Shown here piece by piece: positions 17,268-27,953 of a stretch of DNA of 64,000 nt; positions within the stretch are counted from its first letter, which is position 1, and each line of letters starts with the position of its first letter. The notes beneath the pieces were generated by a model that worked only from the letters and a program-made list of their open reading frames with translations, was not told the DNA's origin and ran no database searches. The stretch comes from Hydrogenophaga borbori (lineage in GTDB: Bacteria > Pseudomonadota > Gammaproteobacteria > Burkholderiales > Burkholderiaceae_C): positions 248,001 through 312,000 of the forward strand of contig NZ_QVLS01000001.1 in NCBI RefSeq assembly GCF_003417535.1. Direction: 5' to 3'. The translations under genes were made by a program, and so were the position numbers.

Positions 17268-17971
17268 TCAGCGCTTCTCGTACTGCGTCTTGCCGAACAG
17301 GATGTCGCGCGACTTGTCGTCGGTGAGTGGTTTGCGCGCGTCGGCCAGCACGGCCACGCCGCGCTGCACCGCCGGGCGCGCGGCGATGCGGTCGAACCAG
17401 TCCTTCAGGCGCGGGTAGTCGGCCCAGGCGATGCCCTGGTTCTGCCAGCTGCGCAGCCAGGGAAAGATGGCGATGTCGGCGATGGTGTATTGCTTGCCGG
17501 CGATCCAGGGCTGGCCCTTGAGCTGGCGGTCCATCACGCCGTACAGGCGCTTGGCCTCGTTGGTGTAGCGGTTGACGGCGTAGTCGATCTTCTCGGGTGC
17601 GTAGAGGCGGAAGTGGTGCGCCTGGCCCAGCATGGGGCCGACGCCGCCCATCTGGAACATCAGCCACTCCAGCACCTGGAAGCGCTCGCGGTCGCCCTTG
17701 GGCAGGAAACGGCCGAACTTGCTCGCCAGGTAGACCAGGATGGCGCCCGACTCGAACAGGCTGATGGGCTGGCCGCCCGGGCCGTTGGGGTCGACGATGG
17801 CCGGGATCTTGTTGTTCGGGCTGATGGCCAGGAAGTCGGGCTTGAACTGGTCGCCCGCGCCGATGTTGACCGCGTGCACCTGCCAGTCCCGGCCCAGTCG
17901 CTGGCCGCACTCCTCCAACATGATGTGAACCTTGTGCCCGTTGGGCGTGGGCCAGGAGTGGACGTCGATCA

Positions 17972-17972
<1 letters not shown>
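17268..17972 (-). CDS. Glutathione S-transferase family protein (YfcG/YghU-like)
   Basis: This 234-residue protein has an N-terminal thioredoxin-like GST domain (MIDVHSWPTPNGHKVHIMLEE, NNKIPAIVDP, LFESGAILVYLA) and an all-helical C-terminal domain (ADIAIFPWLRSW). The TPNGHK segment is characteristic of the YfcG/YghU disulfide-bond oxidoreductase-type GSTs. Its start overlaps the acyl-CoA dehydrogenase stop by one base, so it is the last gene of that operon. Confidence 0.92.
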
Positions 17973-19231
<1,259 letters not shown>

Positions 19232-19261
19232 GGTTTCTCCTGGTGTGTGGGGCGGGGCGGC

Positions 19262-20347
19262 TCAGCCGCCGTTGGCGAAGCGCCAGGCCATCTCGGCCAT
19301 GGGACGTGCGCCCGCGGCCGACTTCACGGCCTGAGCGCTGGACGCGGTGCCGGCCTCGACGCGCTTGGCGATGCCTTGCAGGATCGCGGCGAGGCGGAAC
19401 ATGTTGTAGGCGAGGTAGAAGGCCCAGTCGGCCCGCAGTTGCTCGGGCGTGGCGAAGCCGGTGCGCTCGCAGTAGCGGGCGATGTAGTCCTGCTCGCTGG
19501 GGATGCCCAGTGCCGGCAGGTCCAGGCCCTGGATGCCTCGGAACAGGCCCGGCGGGATGTGCCAGGACATGCAGTGGTAGCTGAAGTCGGCCAGCGGGTG
19601 GCCGAGCGTGGACAGTTCCCAGTCGAGCACCGCGAGGATGCGCGGCTCGCTCGGGTGGAACATCAGGTTGTCGAGCCGGTAGTCGCCGTGCACCACCGAG
19701 ACCAGGGTCTCGTCGCGCGCCATCGCGGGGATGTTCTTCGGCAGCCAGTCGATCAGGCGCTCCATCTCGGGGATGGCCTGGGTGATGGAGGCCTGGTACT
19801 GCTTGCTCCAGCGGCCGATCTGGCGCTCGAAGTAGTTGCCGGGCTTGCCGTAGTCGGCCAGGCCGATGGCCGTGGGCCTCACCGAATGCAACGCGGCCAG
19901 CACGCGGTTCATCTCGTCGTAGATGGCGCCGCGCTCGGCGTTGCCGAGGCCGGGCAGCGACTGGTCCCAGAGCACGCGGCCGTCCACACACTCCATCACG
20001 TAGAAGGCGCGGCCGATGACCGATTCGTCTTCGCACAGCGCGTGCATGCGCGCCACCGGCACACCGGTGCCGGCCAGCGCGCTCATCACGCGGAACTCGC
20101 GCTCGATGGCGTGGGCCGAGGGCAGCAGCTTGGCCACCGGGCCGGGCTTGGCGCGCATCACGTACGCGCGCGCGGGCGTGATCAGCTTGTAGGTGGGGTT
20201 GGACTGGCCGCCCTTGAACATCTCGACCGTGAGCGGGCCCACGAAGCCCTCCAGCCGCGGGGCCAGCCAGCGCTCCAGCGCGGCGGCGTCGAAGGCGTGC
20301 TGGTCGGACACCGGCCGCGTGCCGGTGAAGTTCTGTGCGTCGTTCAT
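19262..20347 (-). CDS. Phosphotransferase family protein (APH-like, ACAD10/11 kinase-type)
   Basis: This 361-residue aminoglycoside-phosphotransferase-fold kinase has a Gly-rich/Lys region (FKGGQSNPTYKL), the catalytic loop VVHGDYRLDNLMFHP and the metal-binding segment LAVLDWELSTLGHPLADFSY. The family phosphorylates 4-hydroxyacyl-CoA in the ACAD10/11 pathway (known for the mammalian fusions and some bacteria). It precedes the acyl-CoA dehydrogenase by 30 bases, so the two probably act in sequence. Confidence 0.9.
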   Translation of the reverse strand: MNDAQNFTGTRPVSDQHAFDAAALERWLAPRLEGFVGPLTVEMFKGGQSNPTYKLITPARAYVMRAKPGPVAKLLPSAHAIEREFRVMSALAGTGVPVARMHALCEDESVIGRAFYVMECVDGRVLWDQSLPGLGNAERGAIYDEMNRVLAALHSVRPTAIGLADYGKPGNYFERQIGRWSKQYQASITQAIPEMERLIDWLPKNIPAMARDETLVSVVHGDYRLDNLMFHPSEPRILAVLDWELSTLGHPLADFSYHCMSWHIPPGLFRGIQGLDLPALGIPSEQDYIARYCERTGFATPEQLRADWAFYLAYNMFRLAAILQGIAKRVEAGTASSAQAVKSAAGARPMAEMAWRFANGG

Positions 20348-20375
20348 GCGGCGGTGGTCGGCTGGTGGGAAAGGG

Positions 20376-21095
20376 TCAGCTGTCGGCTTCGGCGATGCGC
20401 ATCAGCGCGGCCCGGTTGCGGATCACGAGGCCCCCCTGCTCGATGCGGATGGCGTCCTCGCGCTCCATGGACTTGAGTTCCTGGTTCACGCGCTGGCGCG
20501 AGGCACCCAGCAGCTGCGCCAGCTCCTCCTGCGCCAGTTGCAGACCGATGCGCGTCTCGTTGCCGTCGTTCAGGCAGGGCACGCCGTAGCTGCGCACCAG
20601 GTGCAGCAGCTGCTTGGCCAGCCGCGCGCGCAAGGGCAGGGTGTTGAGGTCCTCCACCAGCCCGAACAGGGTGCGGATGCGCCGCGCCTGCAGGCGCATC
20701 AGTGCCTCGTACAGCTCCACGTGCGAGGACAGGATCTTCTGGAAATCGTTGCGGGCCACGCACAGCAGCGTGGTCGCGCCATGCGCATAGGCGTCGTGCG
20801 TGCGCTGGTCGCCGTCGAACATCGCCACGTCGCCGAACCACACACCCGGCTCCACGTAGGTCAGCGTGATCTGCTTGCCCGACAGCGAGGTCGAACTCAC
20901 GCGCACCGCTCCCTTGGCCACGGCCGTCCATTCGGACGGCGGCTCGCCGCGCGCGACGATCAGGTCGGCGTCCTTGAATCGCTTGACGTAGGCGCATCGA
21001 AGGATGTCGTGACGCAGGGAAGGTGAGAGGGTGTTGAACCAGCGACCGCTGTTGATCGCCTCGCGTTCTTCCATTGTCAGAATGGGCTCGTCCAT
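20376..21095 (-). CDS. Crp/Fnr-family transcriptional regulator
   Basis: This 239-residue protein has an N-terminal cyclic-nucleotide-binding-type beta-roll (GVWFGDVAMFDGDQRTHDAYAHG) and a C-terminal winged helix (LAQEELAQLLGASRQRVNQELKSME). No cysteine cluster for an Fe-S centre is visible, so it is not FNR-like; the effector may be a nucleotide or none. It lies 28 bases upstream of the phosphotransferase gene and may head or control that operon. Confidence 0.9.
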   Translation of the reverse strand: MDEPILTMEEREAINSGRWFNTLSPSLRHDILRCAYVKRFKDADLIVARGEPPSEWTAVAKGAVRVSSTSLSGKQITLTYVEPGVWFGDVAMFDGDQRTHDAYAHGATTLLCVARNDFQKILSSHVELYEALMRLQARRIRTLFGLVEDLNTLPLRARLAKQLLHLVRSYGVPCLNDGNETRIGLQLAQEELAQLLGASRQRVNQELKSMEREDAIRIEQGGLVIRNRAALMRIAEADS

Positions 21096-21177
21096 GGTCT
21101 GTCGTTTGAGTGACTGGAGGGGGCTGGCCTGTCGCGCCGGGGACCGGCCCCGCCGAGCCGGTGCGGCCGGGTGCGGG

Positions 21178-21957
21178 TCAGCGGTACTGGGCGGTCCGCT
21201 TCTCCAGGAAGGCCGCGATGCCCTCGCCGCCGTTGGGGTGGTGCAGGTTGCGCACGAAGTGCTCGCGCTCGGCCGCCAGGTGCGTGTGCAGCGGGTTCGT
21301 GTCCGCGTCGTTGACGAGTTCCTTGATGCTGGCCAGGGCGTTCGGCGCGCGCCCGTTCAGCTTCTCGGCCAGCGCCAGGGCTTCGCCCAGCGCGGCGCCG
21401 GCGTCGGTGAGCGTGTTGAGCACGCCGAGCTGCTGCAGCCGCTCGGGCGCGATGCGCTCGCCGGCCATCAGCAATTGCATCACCGTGGCGCGCGGCAAGG
21501 CGCGCGCCAGCGCCCAGCTGCCGCCGCCGTCGGGCGAGATGGCGACGTTGCTGTACGCCATGACGAAGACCGCGTCGCGCGCGGCGACGATGAAGTCGCA
21601 GGCCAGCGTGAGCGAGAAGCCCGCGCCCGCGCAGGCGCCCTCGACGGCCGCGATCACCGGCTTGGGGAAGGCGCGGATGGTCTCGATCCAGTTGTGCAGG
21701 CCCGAGATGGTTTCGGCCTGCACCTCGGGTGGCTGCTGCCGGTTGCCCTGCAGGCGCTGCAGGTTGCCGCCCGCGCAGAAGTGGCGGCCTTCGCCCACGA
21801 TGACCACGCTGCGCACGTCGGCGCTGCTCTCGGCCACGTTGAGCGCTTCCACCCCGGCCGCGTACATCTCGGGACCGAGCGCGTTGCGGTGCTCGGGGTT
21901 GCTGATGGTGAGCACCATGGTGGCGCCCACGCTGTGGCTCTTCAGGCTGGCGCTCAT
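21178..21957 (-). CDS. Enoyl-CoA hydratase/isomerase family protein
   Basis: This 259-residue crotonase-fold protein has the CoA/oxyanion motifs GRHFCAGGNLQRLQ and VEGACAGAGFSLTLACDF and SPDGGGSWALARAL. The second glutamate position of canonical hydratases reads as aspartate in SPDGGGS, as in isomerase or oxepin-CoA hydrolase-like members. It starts one base before the stop region of the 3-hydroxyacyl-CoA dehydrogenase gene and is co-transcribed with it. Beta-oxidation or aryl-CoA ring degradation (PaaG-like) are both possible. Confidence 0.88.
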   Translation of the reverse strand: MSASLKSHSVGATMVLTISNPEHRNALGPEMYAAGVEALNVAESSADVRSVVIVGEGRHFCAGGNLQRLQGNRQQPPEVQAETISGLHNWIETIRAFPKPVIAAVEGACAGAGFSLTLACDFIVAARDAVFVMAYSNVAISPDGGGSWALARALPRATVMQLLMAGERIAPERLQQLGVLNTLTDAGAALGEALALAEKLNGRAPNALASIKELVNDADTNPLHTHLAAEREHFVRNLHHPNGGEGIAAFLEKRTAQYR

Positions 21958-21958
21958 G

Positions 21959-23479
21959 TCAGATTTCCTCGTGCGTGAGGCTCAGGCCCAGCGCGCCGCG
22001 GCGGCGCAGCCAGGGCGAGGGGCGGTAGCGCGGATCGCCGTACACCGTCTGCAGGTTGAAGAGGATCTCGAGCACGTTGGTGGGGCCGATGCGGTCGCCC
22101 ATGGCCAGCGGGCCCATCGGGTAGCCCAGGCCCAGGGTGACGGCCACGTCCAGGTCGGCCGGCGAACAGATGCCTTGCTGGCACATGTCGGCGGCGATGT
22201 TGACGATGGTGGCCACCACGCGCTGCGTGACGAAGCCGCCGCTGTCGCGCACCACGCTCACGGCCTTGCCGTCGCGGGCGAACAGGGCGTGCGCGGCGTC
22301 GCGCATGTCGGGGCGGGTGGCGGGGTTGGTGGCGAGCACGCGGCGCCTGGTGGCGCCGTCCTCCAGCATCATGTCGATGCCCAGGGTGCGCGTGGCGTCC
22401 AGGCGCTCCACGGCGGCCAGGGTGGTCACGTCCATGCCCAGCGGCGCCACCAGGATCAGGGCCTGTTCGCTGGGCGCGGCGCCGGTCTCGATGCGGGCGT
22501 CCAGGTTCTTGAGCAACTGGTACAGCTCCTGGCGGCGCGCGGCCTTGGGCGAGACCCACACCGGCGGCAGCGTGTCCACGGCCGGCACGGGCGGCTCGGG
22601 CGGCACCTGCGCCGCGCCGTCCACGTAGCGGTAGAAGCCGTCCCCCACCTTCTTGCCCACCACGCCGCCGGCCAGGCGCTGCGCGGTGATCACGCTCGGG
22701 CGGTAGCGCGGTTCCTCGTAGTACTGGTGGTAGATGGACTCCATCACCGGGTGCGACACGTCCAGGGCGGTGAGGTCCATCAGCTCGAAGGGCCCGAGGC
22801 GGAAACCCATCTGGTCTTTCAGGATGCGGTCCATGGTGGCGAAGTCGGTGACCCGCTCGCCCGCCACGCGCAGGGCCTCGGTGCCGTAGCCGCGGCCCGC
22901 GTGGTTGACGATGAAGCCCGGCGTGTCCTGCGCGCTCACGGGCGTGTGGCCGTAGGCGCGGGTGAAGCCGGCCAGGCGCTCGCAGACGGCGGGGTCGGTC
23001 TTGAGGCCGGCGATGACCTCCACCACCTTCATCAGCGGTACCGGATTGAAAAAGTGGTAACCCGCGAAGCGCGCCGGATGCTGGAGCGCGGCGGCGATGG
23101 CGGTGACCGACAGCGAGGAGGTGTTGCTGACCAGCACCGCGTCGGCGGCCACGACGTCCTCCAGTTGCTTGAAGACGGATTGCTTGACGTCCAGCCGCTC
23201 CACGATGGCCTCGATCACGAGGTCGCAAGCCGCGAGGTCCTGCAGGGACTCGGCCACCCGCAGGCGCTGCACGCAGGCGTCGCGCGTGGCGGCGTCGAGC
23301 TTGCCTTTGCCCTGCAGGGTGTCCCAGGTCTTGGCGAGGGCGTCGCGCGCGCCGGCGGCGGCGCCGGCCTGGGCGTCGAACAGCCAGACCTCGGCGCCGG
23401 CCTGCGCGGCCATCTGGGCGATGCCGCGGCCCATGGCGCCGGTGCCCACGACCGCCGCACGTTTAAAAAAGGATTGCAT
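21959..23479 (-). CDS. 3-hydroxyacyl-CoA dehydrogenase (PaaH-like, two 3HCDH domains)
   Basis: This 506-residue protein has the Rossmann motif VVGTGAMGRGIAQMAAQAG, the catalytic region SNTSSLSVTAIAAALQHPARFAGYHFFNPVP, and two C-terminal 3HCDH domains (GFIVNHAGRGYGTEAL, then DSGGFVTQRVVATIVNIAADM and LGLGYPMGPLAMGDRIG). The length and double domain fit PaaH-type enzymes, which oxidise 3-hydroxyadipyl-CoA or 3-hydroxybutyryl-CoA with NAD. I chose the ATG at 23479 because upstream codons contribute nothing conserved. Confidence 0.93.
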   Translation of the reverse strand: MQSFFKRAAVVGTGAMGRGIAQMAAQAGAEVWLFDAQAGAAAGARDALAKTWDTLQGKGKLDAATRDACVQRLRVAESLQDLAACDLVIEAIVERLDVKQSVFKQLEDVVAADAVLVSNTSSLSVTAIAAALQHPARFAGYHFFNPVPLMKVVEVIAGLKTDPAVCERLAGFTRAYGHTPVSAQDTPGFIVNHAGRGYGTEALRVAGERVTDFATMDRILKDQMGFRLGPFELMDLTALDVSHPVMESIYHQYYEEPRYRPSVITAQRLAGGVVGKKVGDGFYRYVDGAAQVPPEPPVPAVDTLPPVWVSPKAARRQELYQLLKNLDARIETGAAPSEQALILVAPLGMDVTTLAAVERLDATRTLGIDMMLEDGATRRRVLATNPATRPDMRDAAHALFARDGKAVSVVRDSGGFVTQRVVATIVNIAADMCQQGICSPADLDVAVTLGLGYPMGPLAMGDRIGPTNVLEILFNLQTVYGDPRYRPSPWLRRRGALGLSLTHEEI

Positions 23480-23553
23480 ATGTGTGTTGTATTTCGGTTG
23501 ATAGCCAGTTTGCCTATGACAAAATGTTTCAACCTTCTGGAGGGAAATCCGAC

Positions 23554-25671
23554 GTGCGCCAGATCTGGACAGCCTGCATTTTGCTATCAACCGCCGTGAG
23601 CAGTCCGGCGGTCACGCTCGGGCGCCACAGTGGGGCGGCGCTGATCGGCCAGCCACTCGATGTGCAGTTCCAGGTGATGCTGGCCCCCGGCGAGGACATC
23701 GCCACCCAGTGTCTCCAGGCCGACGTCTTCTACGGCGACGTCCAGGTCACGCCGAACTTCGTCACCGTCACCCCGCGCGCCGCGCCCGGCGAACTCACGG
23801 GCATCGCCCGCGTCGTCGCCAGCCTGCCGGTCAACGAACCCATCGTCACCCTGTCGGTGCGCGCCGGCTGCGGCCTGCCGTTCACCCGCCGTTATGTGTT
23901 GCTCGCCGATCTGGTGAGCGAACCGGCGGTGGCGGCGGCTCCCGCGCCCCGCGCCGTCGACGCGATGCCCTTGCCCGCGGCTCCCATGCCGGCGCCGGCC
24001 CCGGCGCCCCAGGTGGCGGCGCCGCCCGCACGGGCCGCCACGCCTGAGCGCGCCCCCGCGCCCGTGGTGCGCGAGCGCCCGCGGGCCCCCATCAAGCCGT
24101 CCAAGGTGCCCGTGGCGCCGCGCCCGAAGCCAGCGGCGGCGCCCGCGCCGGCCGCTTCCGCCGCGGCGGCACCAGCCCCCACGCCCGTACCCAGCGCCAA
24201 GGACGGCGCCGCCAAGGCACCGGCCGGTGCGCCGCGCCTGCGGCTCGACCCCCCCGACCTGAGCGCGGGCACCTCACCCAACGCCGCGCCCGAGGCTGCG
24301 GCCGCGGCGCCCGCCGAACCCAGTCCGCTGGAAGCCGCGCTGGCGGCGGCCAACGAGGAGTCGCGCCGCAACGCCGAGCGCCTGGCCGCTCTGGAGGCCG
24401 ACATGGCCCGCTTCCGCGAGTCGCAGCAGCGCGATCAGGCGCGCGTGGCCGAACTGAGCGCGCAGCTTGCGCAGGCCCAGGAGCAGCGCTACGCCAACTG
24501 GCTCGTCTTCTTGCTCGGCGGTTTGCTGCTGGTGTCCCTGGCGGCGCTGGTCGCCCTGGTGCGCCGCCAGCGGCAAGACACCCCCATCGCCTCCGACGCG
24601 TCGCGCGCCTGGTGGACCGACGGCCCGGACGAAGAGGGCGAGGCCCAGCCGCGCGCCTCGCGCCATGCGGCGTTGCAGCCCAGCGCGCCGGTGCCACTCG
24701 ACGCCGTGGACGTTGACCTGGACGTGGATTCCACGCCCGCGCCCCTGCAGGCGGCGCCGCGCCGCACACCGGGCTTTGGCGCCACGGTGCCGCCCCAGGA
24801 CCGGCGCGACTTCGCGCCCAGCGCGATGAACGTCTCGCGCTCCGTGGCCGCCGAGGAACTGTTCGACGTGCAGCAACAGGCCGACTTCTTCGTCTCGCTC
24901 GGTGAGGACGACCAGGCCATCGCGGTGCTGCGCAACCACCTGGCCGAGAGCCACGAGCCCAGCCCGCTGGCCTACCTTGACCTGTTCCGCCTGTACCACC
25001 GCCTGGGCCGCCGCGACGAATACGGGGCGCTGCGCGAGGAGTTCAACCGCGTGTTCAACGCCGGCGCGCCGCCCTTCGACCGCTACGCCGACAAAGGCCG
25101 CGGTCTGGACGCCTACGAGTCGGCCTTTGGGCGCATCCAGGCGCTGTGGCCGCAGCCGCGCGTGCTGGACCTCATCGAGCGCAGCCTGTTCCGTGATGCG
25201 GAGGAGGGCGACACCGAGGTGTTCGACCTGGAGGCCTACCGCGAGCTGCTGATGCTGCACGCGATCGCCAAGGACATCGTTCAGCGCGAATCGCAGACGC
25301 TGCCGCCGCAGGAGTTCCGCAATACTTCCATGCAGCCGCTCAAGGCGGTGTCGCGCAACGCGCCGCTCACGGTCACGGGTGATGACCCGCAGCGCCGCAC
25401 CGTGCCGATGGACCTGCACGTGATCCCGCCCGCCTCGGCCCGCCAGGGGCTGGACGTGAACCTGGAAGACCTGGAGGCCGAGTCGCAGTTCGAGGCCTCG
25501 CTGCCCGAGGTGGACGTGCCGGTGGAGCCCACCGCCGGGCGCGGTGGTGCGCTGCGCAGTGGCGAGAGCAGCCTGATCGATTTCGAGATCGTGGACAACG
25601 ACCCCCGCCCCAACGAGGTGCGCGCCCCGCGCGACGAGGGCGACAGCGAGGGCGGAGAGCGCCGCTCCTGA
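23554..25671 (+). CDS. FimV-like membrane protein with periplasmic N-terminal and TPR C-terminal domains
   Basis: Starting at the GTG at 23554, ten bases after GGAGG, the protein has 705 residues and begins with a signal-like segment (ACILLSTAVSSPA). Then come a beta-rich periplasmic domain (to about 120), a Pro/Ala-rich linker (125-255), a coiled coil (258-313), one transmembrane helix near 314-336 (LVFLLGGLLLVSLAALVALV) and an acidic cytoplasmic part. That part holds a TPR-like domain (DFFVSLGEDDQAIAVLRNHL) similar to the FimV C terminus. FimV organises polar structures and type IV pili. This is a relative or a second copy rather than a certain FimV, since no LysM domain is evident. Confidence 0.82.
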   Translation: MRQIWTACILLSTAVSSPAVTLGRHSGAALIGQPLDVQFQVMLAPGEDIATQCLQADVFYGDVQVTPNFVTVTPRAAPGELTGIARVVASLPVNEPIVTLSVRAGCGLPFTRRYVLLADLVSEPAVAAAPAPRAVDAMPLPAAPMPAPAPAPQVAAPPARAATPERAPAPVVRERPRAPIKPSKVPVAPRPKPAAAPAPAASAAAAPAPTPVPSAKDGAAKAPAGAPRLRLDPPDLSAGTSPNAAPEAAAAAPAEPSPLEAALAAANEESRRNAERLAALEADMARFRESQQRDQARVAELSAQLAQAQEQRYANWLVFLLGGLLLVSLAALVALVRRQRQDTPIASDASRAWWTDGPDEEGEAQPRASRHAALQPSAPVPLDAVDVDLDVDSTPAPLQAAPRRTPGFGATVPPQDRRDFAPSAMNVSRSVAAEELFDVQQQADFFVSLGEDDQAIAVLRNHLAESHEPSPLAYLDLFRLYHRLGRRDEYGALREEFNRVFNAGAPPFDRYADKGRGLDAYESAFGRIQALWPQPRVLDLIERSLFRDAEEGDTEVFDLEAYRELLMLHAIAKDIVQRESQTLPPQEFRNTSMQPLKAVSRNAPLTVTGDDPQRRTVPMDLHVIPPASARQGLDVNLEDLEAESQFEASLPEVDVPVEPTAGRGGALRSGESSLIDFEIVDNDPRPNEVRAPRDEGDSEGGERRS

Positions 25672-25696
25672 GCGGTGACCTCTCCGCTCCAAGCAG

Positions 25697-25723
25697 GCCG
25701 GGTCACATGACCCGGCTTTTTTT
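25697..25723 (+). terminator. Rho-independent terminator after the FimV-like gene
   Basis: GCCGGGTCA and TGACCCGGC (25697-25705 and 25708-25716) form a perfect 9-bp stem with a two-base CA gap (so an effective tetraloop), followed by seven T. It separates the plus-strand gene from the converging 2-hydroxyacid dehydrogenase gene. Confidence 0.9.
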
Positions 25724-26730
25724 CAGCGGCGCACCTGCAGCGCCCCGGGGTTGACGATGTTCGTCGGCGTGCCCCGGATGAAATTCACCACGTTGTCGAA
25801 AGCCGCGCTGAAGTACATCTCGTAGCTGTCCTGTTCCACGTAGCCGATGTGCGGGGTGCAGATGCAGTTCTCCAGCCGCAGCAGCGCGTGGCCCTGCAGG
25901 ATGGGTTCCGACTCGAACACGTCCACGGCCGCCATGCCGGGGCGGCCCCGGTTGAGCGCGGTGATCAAGGCGTCGGGCTCGATGAGCTCCGCGCGCGAGG
26001 TGTTCACCAGCAGCGAGGTCGGTTTCATGCGCAGCAGGTCGTCGAGCTTGACGCAGCCCAGGCTGCGTTCGCCCAGCCGCAGGTGCAGGCTGAGCACGTC
26101 GCAGCATTCGAAGAAGCCCTCCTTGGAGGTGGCCACGTCGTAGCCGTCGTCCACGGCGCGCGCACGGGCTTCCTCGGAGCCCCACACCACCACGCGCATG
26201 CCGAAGGCGCGGCCGTAGCCGGCCACCAGCTGGCCGATGCGGCCGTAGCTCCACACGCCCAGGGTTTTGTCGCGCAACACCATGCCCACGCCGAAGTTGG
26301 GCGGCATGGCGGAGGACTTGAGCCCCGACTGCTGCCAGGCGCCGTGCTTGAGGTTGGCGACGTACTGCGGGATGCGGCGCATGGCCGCGAGCACCAGCGC
26401 CCAGGTGAGCTCGGCCGTGGACACGGGCGAGCCCACACCCTCGGCCACCGCGATGCCGCGCTCGGTGCAGGCGCCGACGTCGACGTGGCTGCCCACGCGC
26501 CCGGTCTGGGCGATGAGTTTGAGGCGGGGCAGCTTGTCGACGAGCTGGCGGGTGATGGGGGTGCGTTCGCGGATCAGCACGAGCACGTCGGCGTCGCGCA
26601 GGCGGATGGACAGCTGGCCGACACCCTTGACGGTGTTGGTGAAGACCTTGGCGGGGTAGGGCTCGAGCTTCTCGGCGCAATGCAGCTTGCGCACGGCGTC
26701 CTGATAGTCGTCGAGGATCACGATGTTCAT
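25723..26730 (-). CDS. D-isomer-specific 2-hydroxyacid dehydrogenase family protein
   Basis: This 335-residue NAD(P)-dependent dehydrogenase keeps the catalytic Arg (NTSRAELIEP), Glu (DVFESEPI) and His (CTPHIGYVE). The nucleotide-binding loop reads WSYGRIG: the first glycine of the usual GxGxxG is serine. This substitution occurs in a subset of family members, so activity is plausible but the coenzyme preference is open. The substrate (glycerate, hydroxypyruvate, other 2-ketoacid) cannot be decided. Confidence 0.9.
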   Translation of the reverse strand: MNIVILDDYQDAVRKLHCAEKLEPYPAKVFTNTVKGVGQLSIRLRDADVLVLIRERTPITRQLVDKLPRLKLIAQTGRVGSHVDVGACTERGIAVAEGVGSPVSTAELTWALVLAAMRRIPQYVANLKHGAWQQSGLKSSAMPPNFGVGMVLRDKTLGVWSYGRIGQLVAGYGRAFGMRVVVWGSEEARARAVDDGYDVATSKEGFFECCDVLSLHLRLGERSLGCVKLDDLLRMKPTSLLVNTSRAELIEPDALITALNRGRPGMAAVDVFESEPILQGHALLRLENCICTPHIGYVEQDSYEMYFSAAFDNVVNFIRGTPTNIVNPGALQVRR

Positions 26731-26778
26731 GCCGCCTATTGTGCCCGGCCCCTTTGTGGTGACCGGGCAGCGGCGCGC

Positions 26779-27078
26779 TCAGGCCACCCGGCGTTGCAGC
26801 GTGGCGGGCGCGGCGCCGTCGAGCGCCGCGAGGCGGTCCAGCTCACGGCAGACCTCGTCGATGCGGCCCGCGAGCGCGACGCGGCCGTCGTGTGCGTGCG
26901 AGGCGTTGGCCGCCGAGCGGCCCAGCCAGCCCGCGCGCGCAAAGCGGCGCACGGCGGGGGTGGCGGGCGGCGTGGGCCTGGGGGTCGCGCGCGTGTGCGG
27001 CTCGGGCAACCAGCAGTCGATCAGTTGCAGGGGCTTGCGCCAGCTGTTCGATGCAAAGGAGTGGAAGAACAGTCCCAT
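26779..27078 (-). CDS. Small hypothetical protein downstream of lexA
   Basis: I do not recognise this 99-residue protein. It begins MGLFFHSFASNSWRKPLQLI, has a Pro/Thr/Arg-rich middle, and ends in a predicted helical segment (RIDEVCRELDRLAAL). GAGG eight bases before the ATG supports translation. It lies 133 bases downstream of lexA in the same direction, so it may share the SOS-controlled transcript. No LexA box of its own was seen. Confidence 0.6.
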   Translation of the reverse strand: MGLFFHSFASNSWRKPLQLIDCWLPEPHTRATPRPTPPATPAVRRFARAGWLGRSAANASHAHDGRVALAGRIDEVCRELDRLAALDGAAPATLQRRVA

Positions 27079-27211
27079 GTGAAACACCTCGTCAAGGGGT
27101 TGAACACAGGCAGGATTGATCTGGAATGCCGTCGCTGCGGGGTTGCGTGAGCGGCCGGTGGCCGCTTCAGGCAACGCCCGCCACCCGCAGTGGCGGCGCC
27201 GACCCCTCGGG

Positions 27212-27895
27212 TCAGTTCTGGAAGTTGTTGCGGATCAGGCCCACGGCCAAGCCCTCGATTTCGAAGGGTTCACCGGGTTCGACCACGATGGTGGGGTAGT
27301 CGGGGTTTTCGGCGTGCAGTTCGATGTGGTCGCGCAGGCGCATGTAGCGCTTGACGGTGACGTCGTCGCCCAGGCGGGCCACCACGATCTGGCCGTTGCG
27401 CGCCTCGCGCGTGGAGGCCACGGCGAGCAGGTCGCCGTCAAGGATGCCGGCGTCGCGCATGGACATGCCGCGCACGCGCAGCAGGTAGTCGGGGGTGCGC
27501 TGGAACAGGCTGGGCTCGACGCTGTAGGTCTGGTCGACGTGCTCCTGCGCGAGGATGGGCGAGCCCGCCGCGACGCGGCCGATGAGGGGCAGCACCAGCT
27601 GCGCCAGACCGGGCAGCGGCAGGGAGAGCTGGCTGTCGCGGGCCGCATGGATACTCTGCAGGTCGGCCCGGCGCAGGCGGATGCCGCGCGAGGTGCCGCT
27701 GACCAGTTCGATGACGCCCTTGCGCGCCAGGGCCTGCAGGTGCTCTTCGGCCGCGTTGGCCGACTTGAAGCCCAGTTCGGCCGCGATTTCGGCGCGCGTG
27801 GGCGGTGCCCCGGTGCGCGCGATGGCGGTCTGGATCAGCGCCAGGATCTGCTGCTGGCGGGCGGTGAGCTTGGGAGCGGCTTGGGTGTCGAGCAT
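27212..27895 (-). CDS. lexA: LexA repressor
   Basis: This 227-residue protein has the N-terminal winged helix ([36 protein letters not shown]), the self-cleavage Ala-Gly site in VAAGSP, the catalytic Ser in RGMSMRDAG and the catalytic Lys in TVKRYMR. It represses SOS genes and cleaves itself when RecA is activated. An ATG at 27946 would add 17 atypical residues and run into the SOS boxes, so I place the start at 27895. Two LexA boxes lie just upstream. Confidence 0.97.
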   Translation of the reverse strand: MLDTQAAPKLTARQQQILALIQTAIARTGAPPTRAEIAAELGFKSANAAEEHLQALARKGVIELVSGTSRGIRLRRADLQSIHAARDSQLSLPLPGLAQLVLPLIGRVAAGSPILAQEHVDQTYSVEPSLFQRTPDYLLRVRGMSMRDAGILDGDLLAVASTREARNGQIVVARLGDDVTVKRYMRLRDHIELHAENPDYPTIVVEPGEPFEIEGLAVGLIRNNFQN

Positions 27896-27934
27896 GGAAC
27901 CTCGCATCAAGGGCTGGTGGGCCGGAACTGGGCA

Positions 27935-27950
27935 CTGTCTGGGCATCCAG
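27935..27950. promoter_or_regulatory. LexA box 1
   Basis: CTGTCTGGGCATCCAG fits CTG-N10-CAG, the SOS operator pattern, 40 bases upstream of the lexA start. The CTG/CAG ends and spacing are exact; the inner bases are less AT-rich than ideal. Confidence 0.75.
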
Positions 27951-27953
27951 TAT

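Noticed and set aside
21110..23599. 829-codon open frame on the plus strand
   Set aside because: It is antisense to the enoyl-CoA hydratase and hydroxyacyl-CoA dehydrogenase genes; low-complexity composition typical of a shadow frame.
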